DNA from: Gnetum montanum
Taxonomy: Eukaryota > Streptophyta > Gnetopsida > Gnetales > Gnetaceae
Length of the DNA: 64,000 nt
Direction: 5' to 3'
Assembly (NCBI GenBank): GCA_015680685.1
Contig: MNCI01013647.1
Coordinates: forward strand, 90,326-154,325
The position numbers were made by a program, and so were the translations under genes. Shown here piece after piece: positions 1-11,309 of the stretch. Numbering within the stretch: position 1 is the stretch's first letter; each line of letters begins with the position of its first letter. The notes beneath the pieces were generated by a model that was given only the letters and a program-made list of their open reading frames with translations, did not search any database and was not told where the DNA came from.

Positions 1-430
1 GCTATCATGGATTTCCAACGGGCTATTCAACTTGTCTCATAAATGTTTCCCGTGATGGCTCTGAGTACATTATCCTTGCAGATTATGTTTACTTGGTTGC
101 GGAAGAGGTAATGTCGCCATTTCTTTAAGGAAAATGTTAGGGCTAAAAATGACCTCTCAACCTCGTTATACTTATTTTCATACGCAACTAATGCATGTCT
201 TAGGTAATAGACAGGGACTTCGGTCCCATCATCTCATTTTTGGCAAAGCATGGACGCAATAGACGAGTCTAAAGTGGCAAGGTAGATGTAGAATGGTTTA
301 TCATTTTGAGGTGGGTAAACTATGGGTAGTTGAACTAGTGTTGTTTTAATATTATCGAATGCTTCCTGGCACTGTGGAGTCCATTCAAAATGGACGTTCT
401 TGCGTAGCAAGTGATTCATAGGTTTCAACT
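1..430 (-). pseudogene. RNase H fragment of a Tat-like pol (probable remnant of element B)
   Basis: Read on the minus strand, this is the start of a Ty3/gypsy RNase H domain, with the usual opening of Phe-x-Trp-Thr-x3-Cys-x2-Ala-Phe followed by LCQK, VPVYYLRHAL and FRNQVNIICKDN blocks. The same blocks occur in the same order in element A at about 12272-12780, so the two are related copies. In-frame stops interrupt it (after LCQK and near IARWK). It is cut sharply at 430/431 by the 5' LTR of element A and runs off the left edge of the window. Because A lies inside B and B shares A's gene order, the simplest reading is that this is the downstream part of B's pol, left behind when A inserted into B. 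That assignment is inference; the domain call is well supported. Confidence 0.8.
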
Positions 431-1982
431 TGAACACCATAGAAATTACGAATCGGCCTCAAGCGAAGATTCACGATTCGGGTGAAGGTTTGAGATAGAA
501 ATCCAGAAGACAGAGCAAGGAAAAGAGGCATGCTGCATCAAGTATCCAAGTTTTCTACAAATTTTAACCTTACTTTGTTTTCTCTCTTTATGCTACATTA
601 CACAACATAGTGTGGTGTCGCTCAACATAACTCTATTTAAAGTAGCCCGATAGCAGAAAGTAACTTACTTCGGCGATTTTGACAAAGTTTAAAGTTTAAG
701 ACTTGCCACATATTCTGCTAAGTCTTTTGTTCAAGACTGAGTTTACGCTCCATTATGCAGATCAGTGTAACAAGCTTCAAGAAAAGCAAAGTTACAATCA
801 AAGGAAGCACGGTAGATTGATCTCTTCTTTTTTGCAAATTGGTCACTTTACGCTCATTATGCTACGTAGCGTTGACAAGCGTAATTTATTGTAAAGTTGA
901 TCATTTTTTACGCTCTATTTCGCTTCCCAGCGTAAATGAGCTTAAAATAGCTTGAATAAACTATTCTCATATTTTATTACACTCTGCCACATGACGTAGC
1001 ACGAACAAGCGTAATGCAGCTCACTAGACACACACATATTATTCACACGCACAACACGTTGATGAGCGTATTGTGCGTAATCATGAAGCAGCTTTAGCGG
1101 AAGTGGTCAACAGCGTACTTTGCCCCCCTTCCCAAAAACGTGATGTGACATGACCAATTTCAACATAAATTTTACCAAGTCAATGGTATTTTGAAGGTTT
1201 GAGACACGTGTCATCAGGGCCATGCCTTCTCCGCATGTTGTCAAACTTATAAATACTCCAGTTGACGAAGAAACAAGCATCGACATCTTCAACTTTTGGC
1301 AACATCATCTTTTAGTAGAGACAGAAGACATTTTACTTGAGCATTGGCTGCAGGAGCGATCAATCCTTTGGCGAAAATACAACTCTCTCCATTGGCGATC
1401 ATTGGCAGTTTTGAGCAGAGACTACCCAAGGCAAAAGAAGTAGATCAGAGATCGAAAGATCATCTGGTGCGGTTTGCAAGTTTTATTGATCAGAAACAGT
1501 TGATTGATAGACGTCAGAGCTTGACCTTCCTTGCATCCCATCTCCGGCTTACGAGGTAGATTGAACTCCATTCTGTACTCCTTGTTGAATAGTTTTCTTA
1601 TTATTTTGTGTATGCTTCGCACAAGATAAGCGGAGCTTTTCCATTGGAAATTTGTATACAATATACCTAGTTTTCGGGTTAAAGTACAAATCTTGGAACT
1701 ATGCATTTTTCTTAAATCCGATCCTTCTTGTCGTGTTGATGTTGTTGTTATCTACATTATTTTCTTCTCCTTTGGCGATTCATCGAATTAGATTGTTCCA
1801 CAGAATATCTATAATATTCGTCGATTTACTGATTGAGTAAGTCCCTGTCTGATCGACAAGACCATTTAGGGCACTGTAGGTTCATTTTCTCTAGCATGGC
1901 CCTCACACGGATCCGTGGTTAAGACTGTGTACATGGATTTTTGTTTGGTATTTTCCAGCTACCGACATTCTCCGTCGTTATA
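431..1982 (+). repeat. 5' LTR of element A
   Basis: It begins TGAACACCATAG, matching the 3' LTR start (TGAAACACCATAG) at 16326, and ends about six bases before the PBS. The first 365 bases are repeated directly at 16326-16690. The same opening motif (TGAAACACC) begins the LTRs of B and C. The LTR carries many TACGC/GCGTA pentamers and a TATA box near 1247. Its right end is set by the PBS and by alignment with the LTR ends of B and C. Confidence 0.85.
1247..1255 (+). promoter_or_regulatory. TATA box of the element A LTR promoter
   Basis: TTATAAATA lies in the middle of the LTR, followed by a CTCCAG-type start region, where an LTR retrotransposon promoter is expected. The call rests on sequence and position only. 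Confidence 0.5.
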
Positions 1983-1988
1983 GTTTTT

Positions 1989-2004
1989 TGGCGCTAGAAG
2001 GAGG
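1989..2004 (+). other. Primer-binding site of element A
   Basis: TGGCGCTAGAAGGAGG lies just after the 5' LTR. The identical 16-mer follows B's LTR (27090-27105, minus strand), and a one-base variant follows C's. It starts TGGCGC like many Ty3/gypsy sites, but I cannot name the priming tRNA from memory. A short leader of about 230 bases without obvious repeats follows before the gag start. Confidence 0.8.
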
Positions 2005-2237
2005 GCATAGGCTCCGATTCGTATTTGTTTTACGGGTAGCCCTGTAAGCGATCTGTACTCGCGTCTCTAAAAACATAAACGTAATACCTCTAGGGAAGTT
2101 TACGAAAAATCGTGTGGTGTAGATCGGTCACTGTAATGATTCCTTTGGAATCCTATAGGGTAAAAAGCCTAATCGTGATCTTCTTTATCTGTCGCCTTTT
2201 AGATCTAGTCACTTATTATCGTTAATATATCTGATCA

Positions 2238-5200
2238 ATGGATTCTGCATATGCAACCATAGCCTCCATGACCACTACCGATTTGGGTGCCACATCTGTG
2301 AATCCCATTGCCGCCACTAGGCCAGCTTCTGGTGTTATAGGACCTCAGGGACCGTCATGCCGTTTGTTAATATTATAGGGCAAATACCCTGTATTCACTG
2401 TCGTGACGCTTGAAGTATATAATTTTATTTGTGTCAAGATCCAGGCAAAGCTTGCTCTTAGCTGAGCCGAGATCAAAGCGAAACAAAATTTTGAGCTAGT
2501 CCACAGAGGGGGTCAAGATTTTACCCCCACCGCTTACGACATTATCCCCCTAACTGAGCATTATCATGAAATCCTGACCCAACTGGTTATGGCTAAGAGT
2601 CAGGCTACGCGATCCATGCTAGAACCTTAGAACGGGGAGGAAGAGGATGATGAATTCGTGGCCTAGTCTAAACATTCATACCACACTCTTAGTCCCCATA
2701 CATACATAAATCCCCTATTTCCTCTCACAGGAGAAGCCGCCCACCTTAATCTAGCCATGATCGCTCAAACTCACATTCCTGTCATCCTACAGGCCACTAC
2801 GCAATCATCAGTCCTACAGGTGCAAGTACCATCCCAAAATAACATGGGGGTAGTATCATCACCACGTGTAATCAGTATTCCGTCGGTGGTACCTATGTCC
2901 ATTGCACCCTATTACATCCCCCAAGTGCAACCTCATGCCATGCCTACAACCTGCCTGGCACAAAATATGGTGCAAAACTTTGCGTTGCCGCCCCCTACAA
3001 GGCAACCCACTGTTCAATCACAGCAATCCATTCAACAACCCACGGCTGGTCAATGGATCCCATCCATCTCACATAATCAATCCACGTTATATGGTGCGCA
3101 ACCCTTAGCCGCATGCACCACGCATGTCCCAAAATACCCTTACAATCTTCCTACGCACCCAGTGACAGCCAATCCCTCTACTCAGCCTGGTGGGTGGTGG
3201 TTTCCATAGGCAGCTCCATCTGCGGGGATAGTCCTTGCTGCATCACCTGTTAGCCAAGCCATTGCCATGTTCCCATTGCCTGGTATAGCTCTTCCTGTCC
3301 AACCCCCGGCTCCTCCTGCGCAGACTTCTTCATCACCAAGTCTAGACCAAGCCTTTTTACTCATCTAGACCCTTACTGAGGAAGTCAAACACCTTAAATC
3401 TACTGGCTTTGATTCCATATAGATCATGGATTTCTATCAGGATGATCCCATCAGTCCAGCAGTTCCTATGCTGTCGTTGCCCCCAGGGATGTCTCTATCG
3501 CATTTTACCAAATATAACGGGGAAGGTGATCCCAATGCCCACCTGGTCACCTTTAGGTCTGAATCCTTGTTGTTACAATAGTGGCCACATACTATTATAT
3601 GTGTCTTTGCAATGTCTCTGGCTGGTAAGGCTTTGGACTGGTATCGAGCCCTCCCTCGTTCTTCCATCTCAACCTTGGAAGAACTTCTGACACAATTTGT
3701 GACTCGTTTTAAGTACAATTTAAAATTGGAGGTCAGATTAGAGCAACTCATGGGGGTGAAACAAGACCCACTCGAGCTGGTCCAAAAGTTTATACAATGA
3801 TGGAGCACCACTCTGAACGAAATCCGTGAGCCTATTGTGGAAGCCCACTTGCTGGCTATCTTCAAAGGAGTGGTTAATGACTTTATCAAGTCTAAGCTGT
3901 ATTACCATGCCCCTAGCACCTTGAGTCAAGCTTTTGCCCAAACTAGGAGCATCCAAGATGCTACAGAGGCTAGCAAAGACCCAGCGTATGTAGCCTATAA
4001 AAATGCTAATAATAAGGGTAAGTACAAAGGTAAAGCAACAACAATGACGGTAGCTGTGCTAGCTGAAGGGGCTAAAAACAAGAACAAGAAGGCACCCGCA
4101 GCATCCCCTAAGACTACAGCTAGCACAACCGGCACCAGCCAGGACACACCTACCCTCGAAAAGCCCCCCAGCCAAAGCCAAACTTTGAGCGTAAAGATCG
4201 CTCAAAATATACAGCCCTGCCTGTAAAACATTCAGAACTATTGAAACAATTGTTAGGGGCCGGATACATTCAGAATAAGAAGGTATCTGAAGAAGCTCTC
4301 CAACGTCACAGGCGTCATTGTGAATTGTTGAAGAACTCTTCTTTAGCCTTACCTAACAAACCACCAGTTCTGAGGTCTTTTAGGCTGGACCATTTTTGTG
4401 ACTACCACTAGTAGTGTGGTCACGACACTGATTACTGCTGGGCGTTGAAAGACAACATTCAACGCATGATCGACGATGGTTCTCTGAAATTAGATGGCAG
4501 TAGTCCAACCCATCCCAAAAATCAAGCGTTGCATGTGTACAAGGACCCATTAAATGCAAATAACGCACCGTACACAATCAACGTGGTAAGTATGGACAGT
4601 GAAGGGAAGGTACCACCTAAACAACCCTTTGTTTTATGCGTACCTACTACTTCATCCCAAGGGGCAAGATCTTCACTAGCAGCTAGCGGCATCCCAAGGC
4701 CACCCTTTGTTATCCAGGTATCCTCTCCAGCTTTAACTCAGCCTCATGCCAACAGTAAATCTGCGGCCATGTCTGTGCCTACCCCTAGGGCACCTTTTAT
4801 CCTTAGGGTACCAAAACCACCGGCTACTCCTTTTATGTAGGGGCAAGCTTCTAGCCATCACCATCAATCACCATCAAACAAAAAAAGGGAAGGAGACGCA
4901 TCAGTCAATGCCACCAAAAACCATACTACGCTAGGCTTCCCTAGGCCCAGGCCCTTGGCCTCTGTCCCAATGCCTATGCCTTCTGGGTAAGATAAGGGTA
5001 CAGAAACATAGCCACCCCCCCTCAACAGGAAGAAACACAACCCTCCGACTGACGCTATTCTGCCTCGGGAGATCCATCTCTTAGGGCGAATGGAAGAAGA
5101 CAGAGGGGATAAACAACCCAGTCGAGAACGGGAACTCCTCGACGCATTTACGTAGGTCAAGTAGGCTCTGAAACAGAAGAATACAATGTTGAGCCTCTAT

Positions 5201-6022
5201 GATATGCTTATGACATCCCAAAAACACTGTGAGGCTATGGTTCGCATGCTGACATTCATACCAGTGGATGAAAGCTTACCAGAAGAATAGGAAGCGATAC
5301 ATGCTGTAATGCTTTCCCCTGCCACTGAGCAACCTAAACCAACCCCTCTGATCTTTTATGATAAATCCATCAAAGATGATCTAGAGAAAGGTGAAGTAAC
5401 GACAGAACCCATGTTTATCACTATCCGGGTTGGTCAGTATCGGATTTGAAGGGTGCACGTTGACAATGGCACGGCTGCAAATGTCATCCCTTATCCTATA
5501 GTGGATAAGTTGGGCCTGGTTGACCAGATCAGTCCTACAACAACATTGTGCCTAAAGTCATTTAACAGGGCACGAGTGCAAGTCAAGGGGATGGTGCGTA
5601 TCGAATTTATGGCAGGGGATCAATTCCCAACAGACGCCACATTTCTCGTTGTCGAGGAGATGCCCGACTTTAACCTAATCCTGGGGAGGTCTTGGCTAGC
5701 CCAACTGAGGGCAGTTTCATCACCAATACATCAAGATATTCACCTCCCTTACACAGGGGAAGAAGTTGTAATACATGGTGATGAAATAACTCCTAGGATT
5801 GTCAAAAACATAGAGGAGGGACGGGGTTCAGAGATTGAGATGCCTGAGAACCAAACTCATGTCTGAACTCTCGAACAAACCGAAACGAATGATGACAGCC
5901 TAGCTTGGGCCAACCTACCATTTCAGGAAGATGGTATGGAGGAGTTAGATCACAAATCTCTCCACCCTTATGCATTACTGAACGTAAAGGCCATCAAGAA
6001 ACAATTGCGAATTAGCAATTGA
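2238..6022 (+). pseudogene. gag-pro: gag-pro of element A (capsid, zinc knuckle, aspartic protease)
   Basis: Start chosen at the ATG at 2238, which matches the gag starts of B and C. Order: a variable Pro/Gln-rich N-terminal part (to about 3300); the Gag core with the signature ALDWYRALP followed by FVTRFKYNL (about 3612-4000); a Lys/Ala-rich linker; a zinc-knuckle region (4388-4440) whose middle now holds two adjacent TAG stops; three P-F-V/I-x-x-V/P motifs (4620-4830); and the aspartic protease (about 5400-5800) with active site DNG, then ILGRSWLAQL. The frame changes by one near 4180, and several stops are of the CAG-to-TAG type. The product would have formed the particle core and cut the polyprotein. 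This copy is dead. Confidence 0.85.
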
Positions 6023-6239
6023 TCTGAGTGGCATTTACGTGCATCATCATACTTCCACTAGTTTTCCGCTTACACTTATTAGGTTCGATTGACAGTTTAC
6101 TTTAATATACATACATATACTTACGCTTTCTGTCCATTACGCTATTTACATTCCTCATTTTACGGAATTTAGACTCCTTGACTATTATTAGTCATATTAG
6201 CACAGTTACGCAGATATCTACATTTTTATCAATTACACT

Positions 6240-6440
6240 TCTAGACTTACGCACATAGCCCGCAACGGCCTAAAACTAGTGACGGCCCGTAACGGCCTAA
6301 AACTAGTGATGACCCACAATGGCCTAAAACTAGTGATGGCCCGTAATGGCCTTAAACTAGCAAAGGCCCACAATGGCCAAAAACTAGTTAATCCGCTTGC
6401 ATCTTACACAAATGCTACATGATGGCCTGTGATGGCCTTA
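6240..6440 (+). repeat. GGCC-palindrome minisatellite between pro and the antisense gene (A)
   Basis: About six units of roughly 24-30 bases, each with GGCC-N6-GGCC (for example GGCCCGTAACGGCC) followed by TAAAACTAGT. On the opposite strand the unit reads ACTAGTTTTAGGCC, the same motif as the minisatellites of B (22010-22260) and C (34355-34480). It lies just past the 3' end of the antisense gene. The flanks (6023-6239, 6441-6632) hold scattered TTACGC pentamers and no gene. Confidence 0.75.
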
Positions 6441-6632
6441 AAGTAAGCAATCCCATTCCATAGTCATAATAACGAAACTTATTCAAATATTTTTACGCTT
6501 TGAATAAATAAAGATATAAAACAAAAAAATAAAATAACATTTAAAAGCATACAGAAAATCTCATGATTAATCTTGCTAACATTCATATGGCCATTGTTCA
6601 ATTTCACAAATAAAATCATGCGTAAATCACAA

Positions 6633-9600
6633 TTACGCATCCCCCCTGGTACCGCTGTCACCTGTATCCCTTAGGTCTACCTCTAAGCCTAAGAAATCAT
6701 CCTCAAGTGGGTCATCCCTTCTAGAAGGTATTCCTTTATGAGGAATATCATCTTCACGAGGTCCTTGCTCTAACGCTGGCTCCTCAAGAGGACGGTCTGC
6801 GTCATTAAGCTCTTCTTTCTGTACTTGCTCACCACCCTATTCACCTTCTTCATCCACTCCTGGTACCTATATATCGTAAATACATCAGTAAAAGCCATGA
6901 TAGGATAGATCAGGAAATTTGAATTCAATAACACTCAAACTTACTCGTGATGGTCCTGCTTCCGCAGCAAAGGGGAGCTGATCTAAACCGACCCATAGGC
7001 GCTGCATAATTTCATCTTCAGTTAATTCAGACCATACGCCATTCCCTAAATTAGTTCCATCCTTCACCTTCCCTTTCTCCACACTAGTCCATCGGGGTAG
7101 TTCAAGGAAGAAGGTAGGGACTATAGTCTCGCCCCCAGGAAGAGCAATCTCTCTTTCCGGGGATGTGCTTACTGTCACCTACTCCTGGAACTTCTCGAAG
7201 GCTTTAGATGCACTAATGACATCGAGGAATACCCGCAAGGATTGAGCTTCAATGGTAGAATCTCGGTAGTGCTGATGATAAGCGATACTCTCTCACTTAT
7301 ACAGATGCTTGTGATCTTTTTCCTTCTGCCTCCACTCTTGCACACTTGCACAAAAATCCTTCCAGTCTTGGCTTTTCTGGGCCAACAGCTCTATTTGCAT
7401 CCTCTACTCCACCAATTCCCTACTGGTTTGCACGTTGTTCTTGACTACGGTCCAATAGCGAGCATAGTCAATAACAGCCATAGGCCAGTCTCCATCACCC
7501 ATTTCCCATGCCTGTAGGAATTCACACCGCGATCTTAGGTCTCCGACCTCTTTGGTCAGAGACACCCTTTCCTTCTTTGACCTCTGCAGTCTCTTCCAGA
7601 GGTCTTCATTGACACTTCAACTCTCCCACAAGGAGCATGTCAAGTCTAACACACATTTACGTATTTCCTCATAAATGTTGCGTGGCACAACCGCCCCATC
7701 CGATGAAGGCTCCACTGTGTCCAAGTCAATGGGCTCCGTAGGGTCCCATCGAAGGCGAGTTCTTGATAACAAACATTGTCAAGCATAAATAAAACATTAC
7801 AACTGTATAATAAAATAAGCGTACAATAGCAGTAACATACCAGCCCCAGGATCGACGCACTCAAGGCGCTCGATCATATCGCTGACAACGCCTTCCATGA
7901 AGGCAAACTTGTCAAGAAATTCTCCCCACGCTCTGCCTACAACAGCAGACATGGATCCATCTTGTTCATCTGTAGTGTAATTAAGTTAAAATTTCCAATT
8001 ATTAATAGAATTCTTTAAAAAATTCTAATACGCTAATTATCTCTGCCCGATGTAGTGGGGGGTGCATTAACATTTTCCACCTCCTCTCTCTCTTCACGCA
8101 CAAGGGTCTGTGCGTCACTTATTCTAACAGCTAGGGCCTCCTCTTCCAAAACTGGGGCCCCTTCTCCACGCCGTAATACCATTGCCCTTGTTTCAGGGGT
8201 TAACCGCTCCGTAGGTATGGCTGTTCATGTCACATAACACATCTAAGAAATTTAGAATACCCTAAATAAAGTTGCGTAACATGATAATTGCCATGACTTT
8301 CACTACGTCTTTATGCTTACCAGGTGGAGGTTTACTCCACTGAACTCTGACTTGTATAGTTTTGTCTGTGCCATCCGCTGGTTCCGCAGGCACCTCGGTT
8401 AAGCGAGGCATTTTTTGCTGAACCGAGGCATCCACTATCTCTGTTGCTAGGCGCTTTCCCCACGACACGTCACTGGTGTAACTGGGAATCACCCCACCTA
8501 CATTGTTAGCGCCCTGCACTCGAGGCACCGTCAAATCCCTTGTCGTTATAGAATAAGACTCCCCAATTCCCTCCGGAGGATCCTGTCCTCAGGTAGTGCC
8601 AAAAATATGGGAAATCCAAGGTTTGGATAGCTGGTCTCGGTCTTGCTGCACCTAGACCCCATTCCTTTGGACAACCAAAAATTCGGCAAAACATCGGAGG
8701 CAAGCTATGAACAAGGTGAAGTGCACACTGAAACGAGACTCAAGCTTCTGGCGAAGTCTAATCATCTCAATGCGTAACGCCTTAGCGAAATAGCTTGCCC
8801 AGTTGCACTAGGTTCCTTCCTCCATAACCTTCCGCATGATACGGGCCTGTTCTATGGTAAAGAACCTCCCCTGCAAGAGTGTTTTGGGGAAAGCTCGGGC
8901 CCGGAAGAGGGGATAAATAGTCTTGACGATCTCCAGTTCAATCTTTTCACAGGGGATCCCCTTGGTCTCCTTCTTGGTCCCTAGCCACTCCTCCAGCTCT
9001 TCCTGACATTTGAGGCTCCTCCTTGCTCTTTCCTCTATGGGAAGACCATCAGAGGGGACGTCGAAGAGGTCAACAAACAGCTGAGCGTCAATATTGAAAT
9101 TCACACACATGTGATGCACACACGTGGAAAAACGCTTAGCCCTCTTACTGAAGGAGTTGACCAAGGTTAACATTTTGCTAGCCAGAACATCAGGAGTTAT
9201 GGCTACAAATAAATGCATTAGCCTCGCTTCCTGCAGCTTGGTGACCAACACAATTGGGGCCACTACGTGGCCGAGCTAGCGTTGTGCTTCCTTAATGTTT
9301 CCATAGCGGAAAAGGAGGGTATTCGCCTCGCGACCAGAAATTGTAAGGGTAATCTCCCGGGATTCCCTGACTGAACAACGCAAGACACATGTCTAAGTAG
9401 CGAAAATACTATTACACTTCATTTCAAAAATAGACCAAAAATAATATAATATCTTGTAAATAACAGTAGCAACAGAACCTTACCAGGGCCAAATGGCAAA
9501 GGAAATGGAGGAAGTTTCCTCTGCATGTTTGCGATGGGAAGGGGCGGGTCCAAAGTCCATTCTTCATGTAACCATCTGAGGTTCTGACAATTCTGGAAAG

Positions 9601-10708
9601 AATCAGCATAACGGGTGGGATACTCATGGATGTCAAAGAACATCTGCCCCATTACACCGGCACGTACATTGCTGGTGGAGGTAAACTCCTTTATCACTAT
9701 TTCGGTCCAGGTCAATGTATCACCATTGCCCACTAATCCTTTTTCGTTAATAAAAAACCTGTATCATATGATGCATTATTATCTTACACTGCGTAAATCC
9801 AAGCATTAGAAACATATTGACAATACCGCCAGTAAAACAACTTACCCACCTGAGTAATACACGGTGCCTGGTGGGTTCTGAAAATAAGTCGAGACATGCC
9901 GGGCCACGAACAAAGTGTTGTAGGCATGGTAACAGCTAAACCTGGCCATTTCCTAGATCCAACTTAAGCACCTCAACCCTTTGATGCTAAGTTCGTCGTC
10001 TTGGGGACGACTAGTATCGAAGGCCCCGTCTGTTAAGAAAGCCAGGATTCCCTGCGTAGAACCCACTAACAGGTGCTCCAAAATAGCACCAGCCACATCC
10101 CCTGATAGATGCAACCACACAATAACACTGTAGTTATGTAGCAAAAACGACAGAAGCTCCAGCGCACCCTTTTGGAACCATATAGCTCTCCCCTGCAATC
10201 GAGTCTGAGGGGGAGGAACGTTGGGCACAATCGGGTTTATACAACATAAAACCCCGACTATGTCCAGGATGATTAAGACAGGTTTCAACATAATACTGTA
10301 CAAAAAAACATAAACACATTATCGTCTAGATTTCGATTCCATGCTTAAACTATAGAAAATTTACAAATTATGCTCTAGCTATACAGCTGAAATCGCCTAA
10401 ACCCTTGTAACAGTACAAGGTTTGTCCCTGACAGCGGCGATAGACGCAATACTATTGTATAAACCCTCATTTTAACGCGAGGTCCATAGCCTAAAACTCT
10501 AATTTATGTAGAATAATGCAAAAAGAATAAACATCGCAAAGAAGAAGCATATCATAGAAAGCAACACAAACATGCTAGGGATGGCCTACCGATTCAGGGG
10601 AGTGACATCCCTCACTTCAACCAAAGCCTGCGAAGCACGCTGCAGGCTCCCTTGTATCTCGTTTATCTTTGCCAATTTCACGTTCTTCCCTCTTACTTTT
10701 GATGTCAT
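6633..10708 (-). pseudogene. Eight-exon antisense gene of element A (FCP1-like domain protein)
   Basis: Transcribed against gag and pol. Exons read on the minus strand: 10708-10590, 10295-9846, 9758-9484, 9370-8321, 8220-8041, 7969-7841, 7762-6955, 6866-6633. Most introns begin GTAAG/GTAGG/GTATG and end CAG or TAG; donor 5 (ATAATT) and acceptor 6 (CAA) look mutated. Exon 2 (450 nt, the same length as in B) resembles plant FCP1/NIF-type HAD phosphatases: LIILDIVGVL at the catalytic-loop position, then a WF-x-K-G-x4-L-S-F-L-L block and FQNPPGTVYY near its end. Exon 4 (1,050 nt versus 1,047 in B) contains VPSDG and PLFRARAFPK blocks. Exon 7 is charged and helix-rich; exon 8 is acidic and ends at TAA. 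Stops lie in exons 2, 4, 7 and 8. The function is unknown; exon structure and phase agreement with B support a real ancestral gene. Confidence 0.8.
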
Positions 10709-10841
10709 TGTTGCAGTCTTCACACCTTCATGCCTTCGTAAATAACACGCTGCAATCTTTTGCTCTTTCTTCTTCTCTCTGTAACAGCTGAGAATTCAAG
10801 TTTGCGATAGCCAACAGCCTGTTTTCGAAAACAACTGCCTA

Positions 10842-10850
10842 CTTATATGC
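10842..10850 (-). promoter_or_regulatory. TATA box for the antisense gene of element A
   Basis: On the minus strand GCATATAAGTAGG lies about 135 bases upstream of the exon 1 ATG (10708). The AGAGAGAAGAAG-type stretch between them looks like a plant 5' UTR. B has a TATA box in the equivalent place. Confidence 0.5.
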
Positions 10851-11309
10851 GAAATTAACCAACTTGATGCCCGATTAAAATAGAACTTTCCTAAATGCTG
10901 GTATCAACATAAGATGGAACCCAAGAATCAAGGCATTAATGCGGCGGATATCGCATGCGCCACTGTCCGAAATGACGTTAAACTACCATACCTTATCGCC
11001 TCGTAATCAGGTAGCATTAATTACAGGCTGTTCACAATATTCAAAATTTAGTTTGCTTTTTACGCTCGACAACACCACATCATGCTTTCTCCTAATCATT
11101 TACAAATTTGATGATTTTGTAGGACGGTTGGCAAATGGAAGCAACTTTTTCAGCACCCCTGACTTTAACAGGTCCATACGGGAGAGTAGTTAGGCAATTC
11201 GATTGTACACTAGTAGAAACTAACCCTTTCCTCGATGACGTAACCATAGCCACATTGGAAACATCTCTATAATGACCAAAACAATCGACATGCACGCTAG
11301 ACCTGGAGG
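10851..11309 (+). other. Spacer between the antisense-gene promoter and pol (A)
   Basis: No gene recognised. It holds one relic of the repeat seen in B (GTCCGAAATGACGTTAAAC near 10968, minus-strand sense AGTTTAACGTCATTTCGGAC) and degraded sequence leading into pol. Confidence 0.4.
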
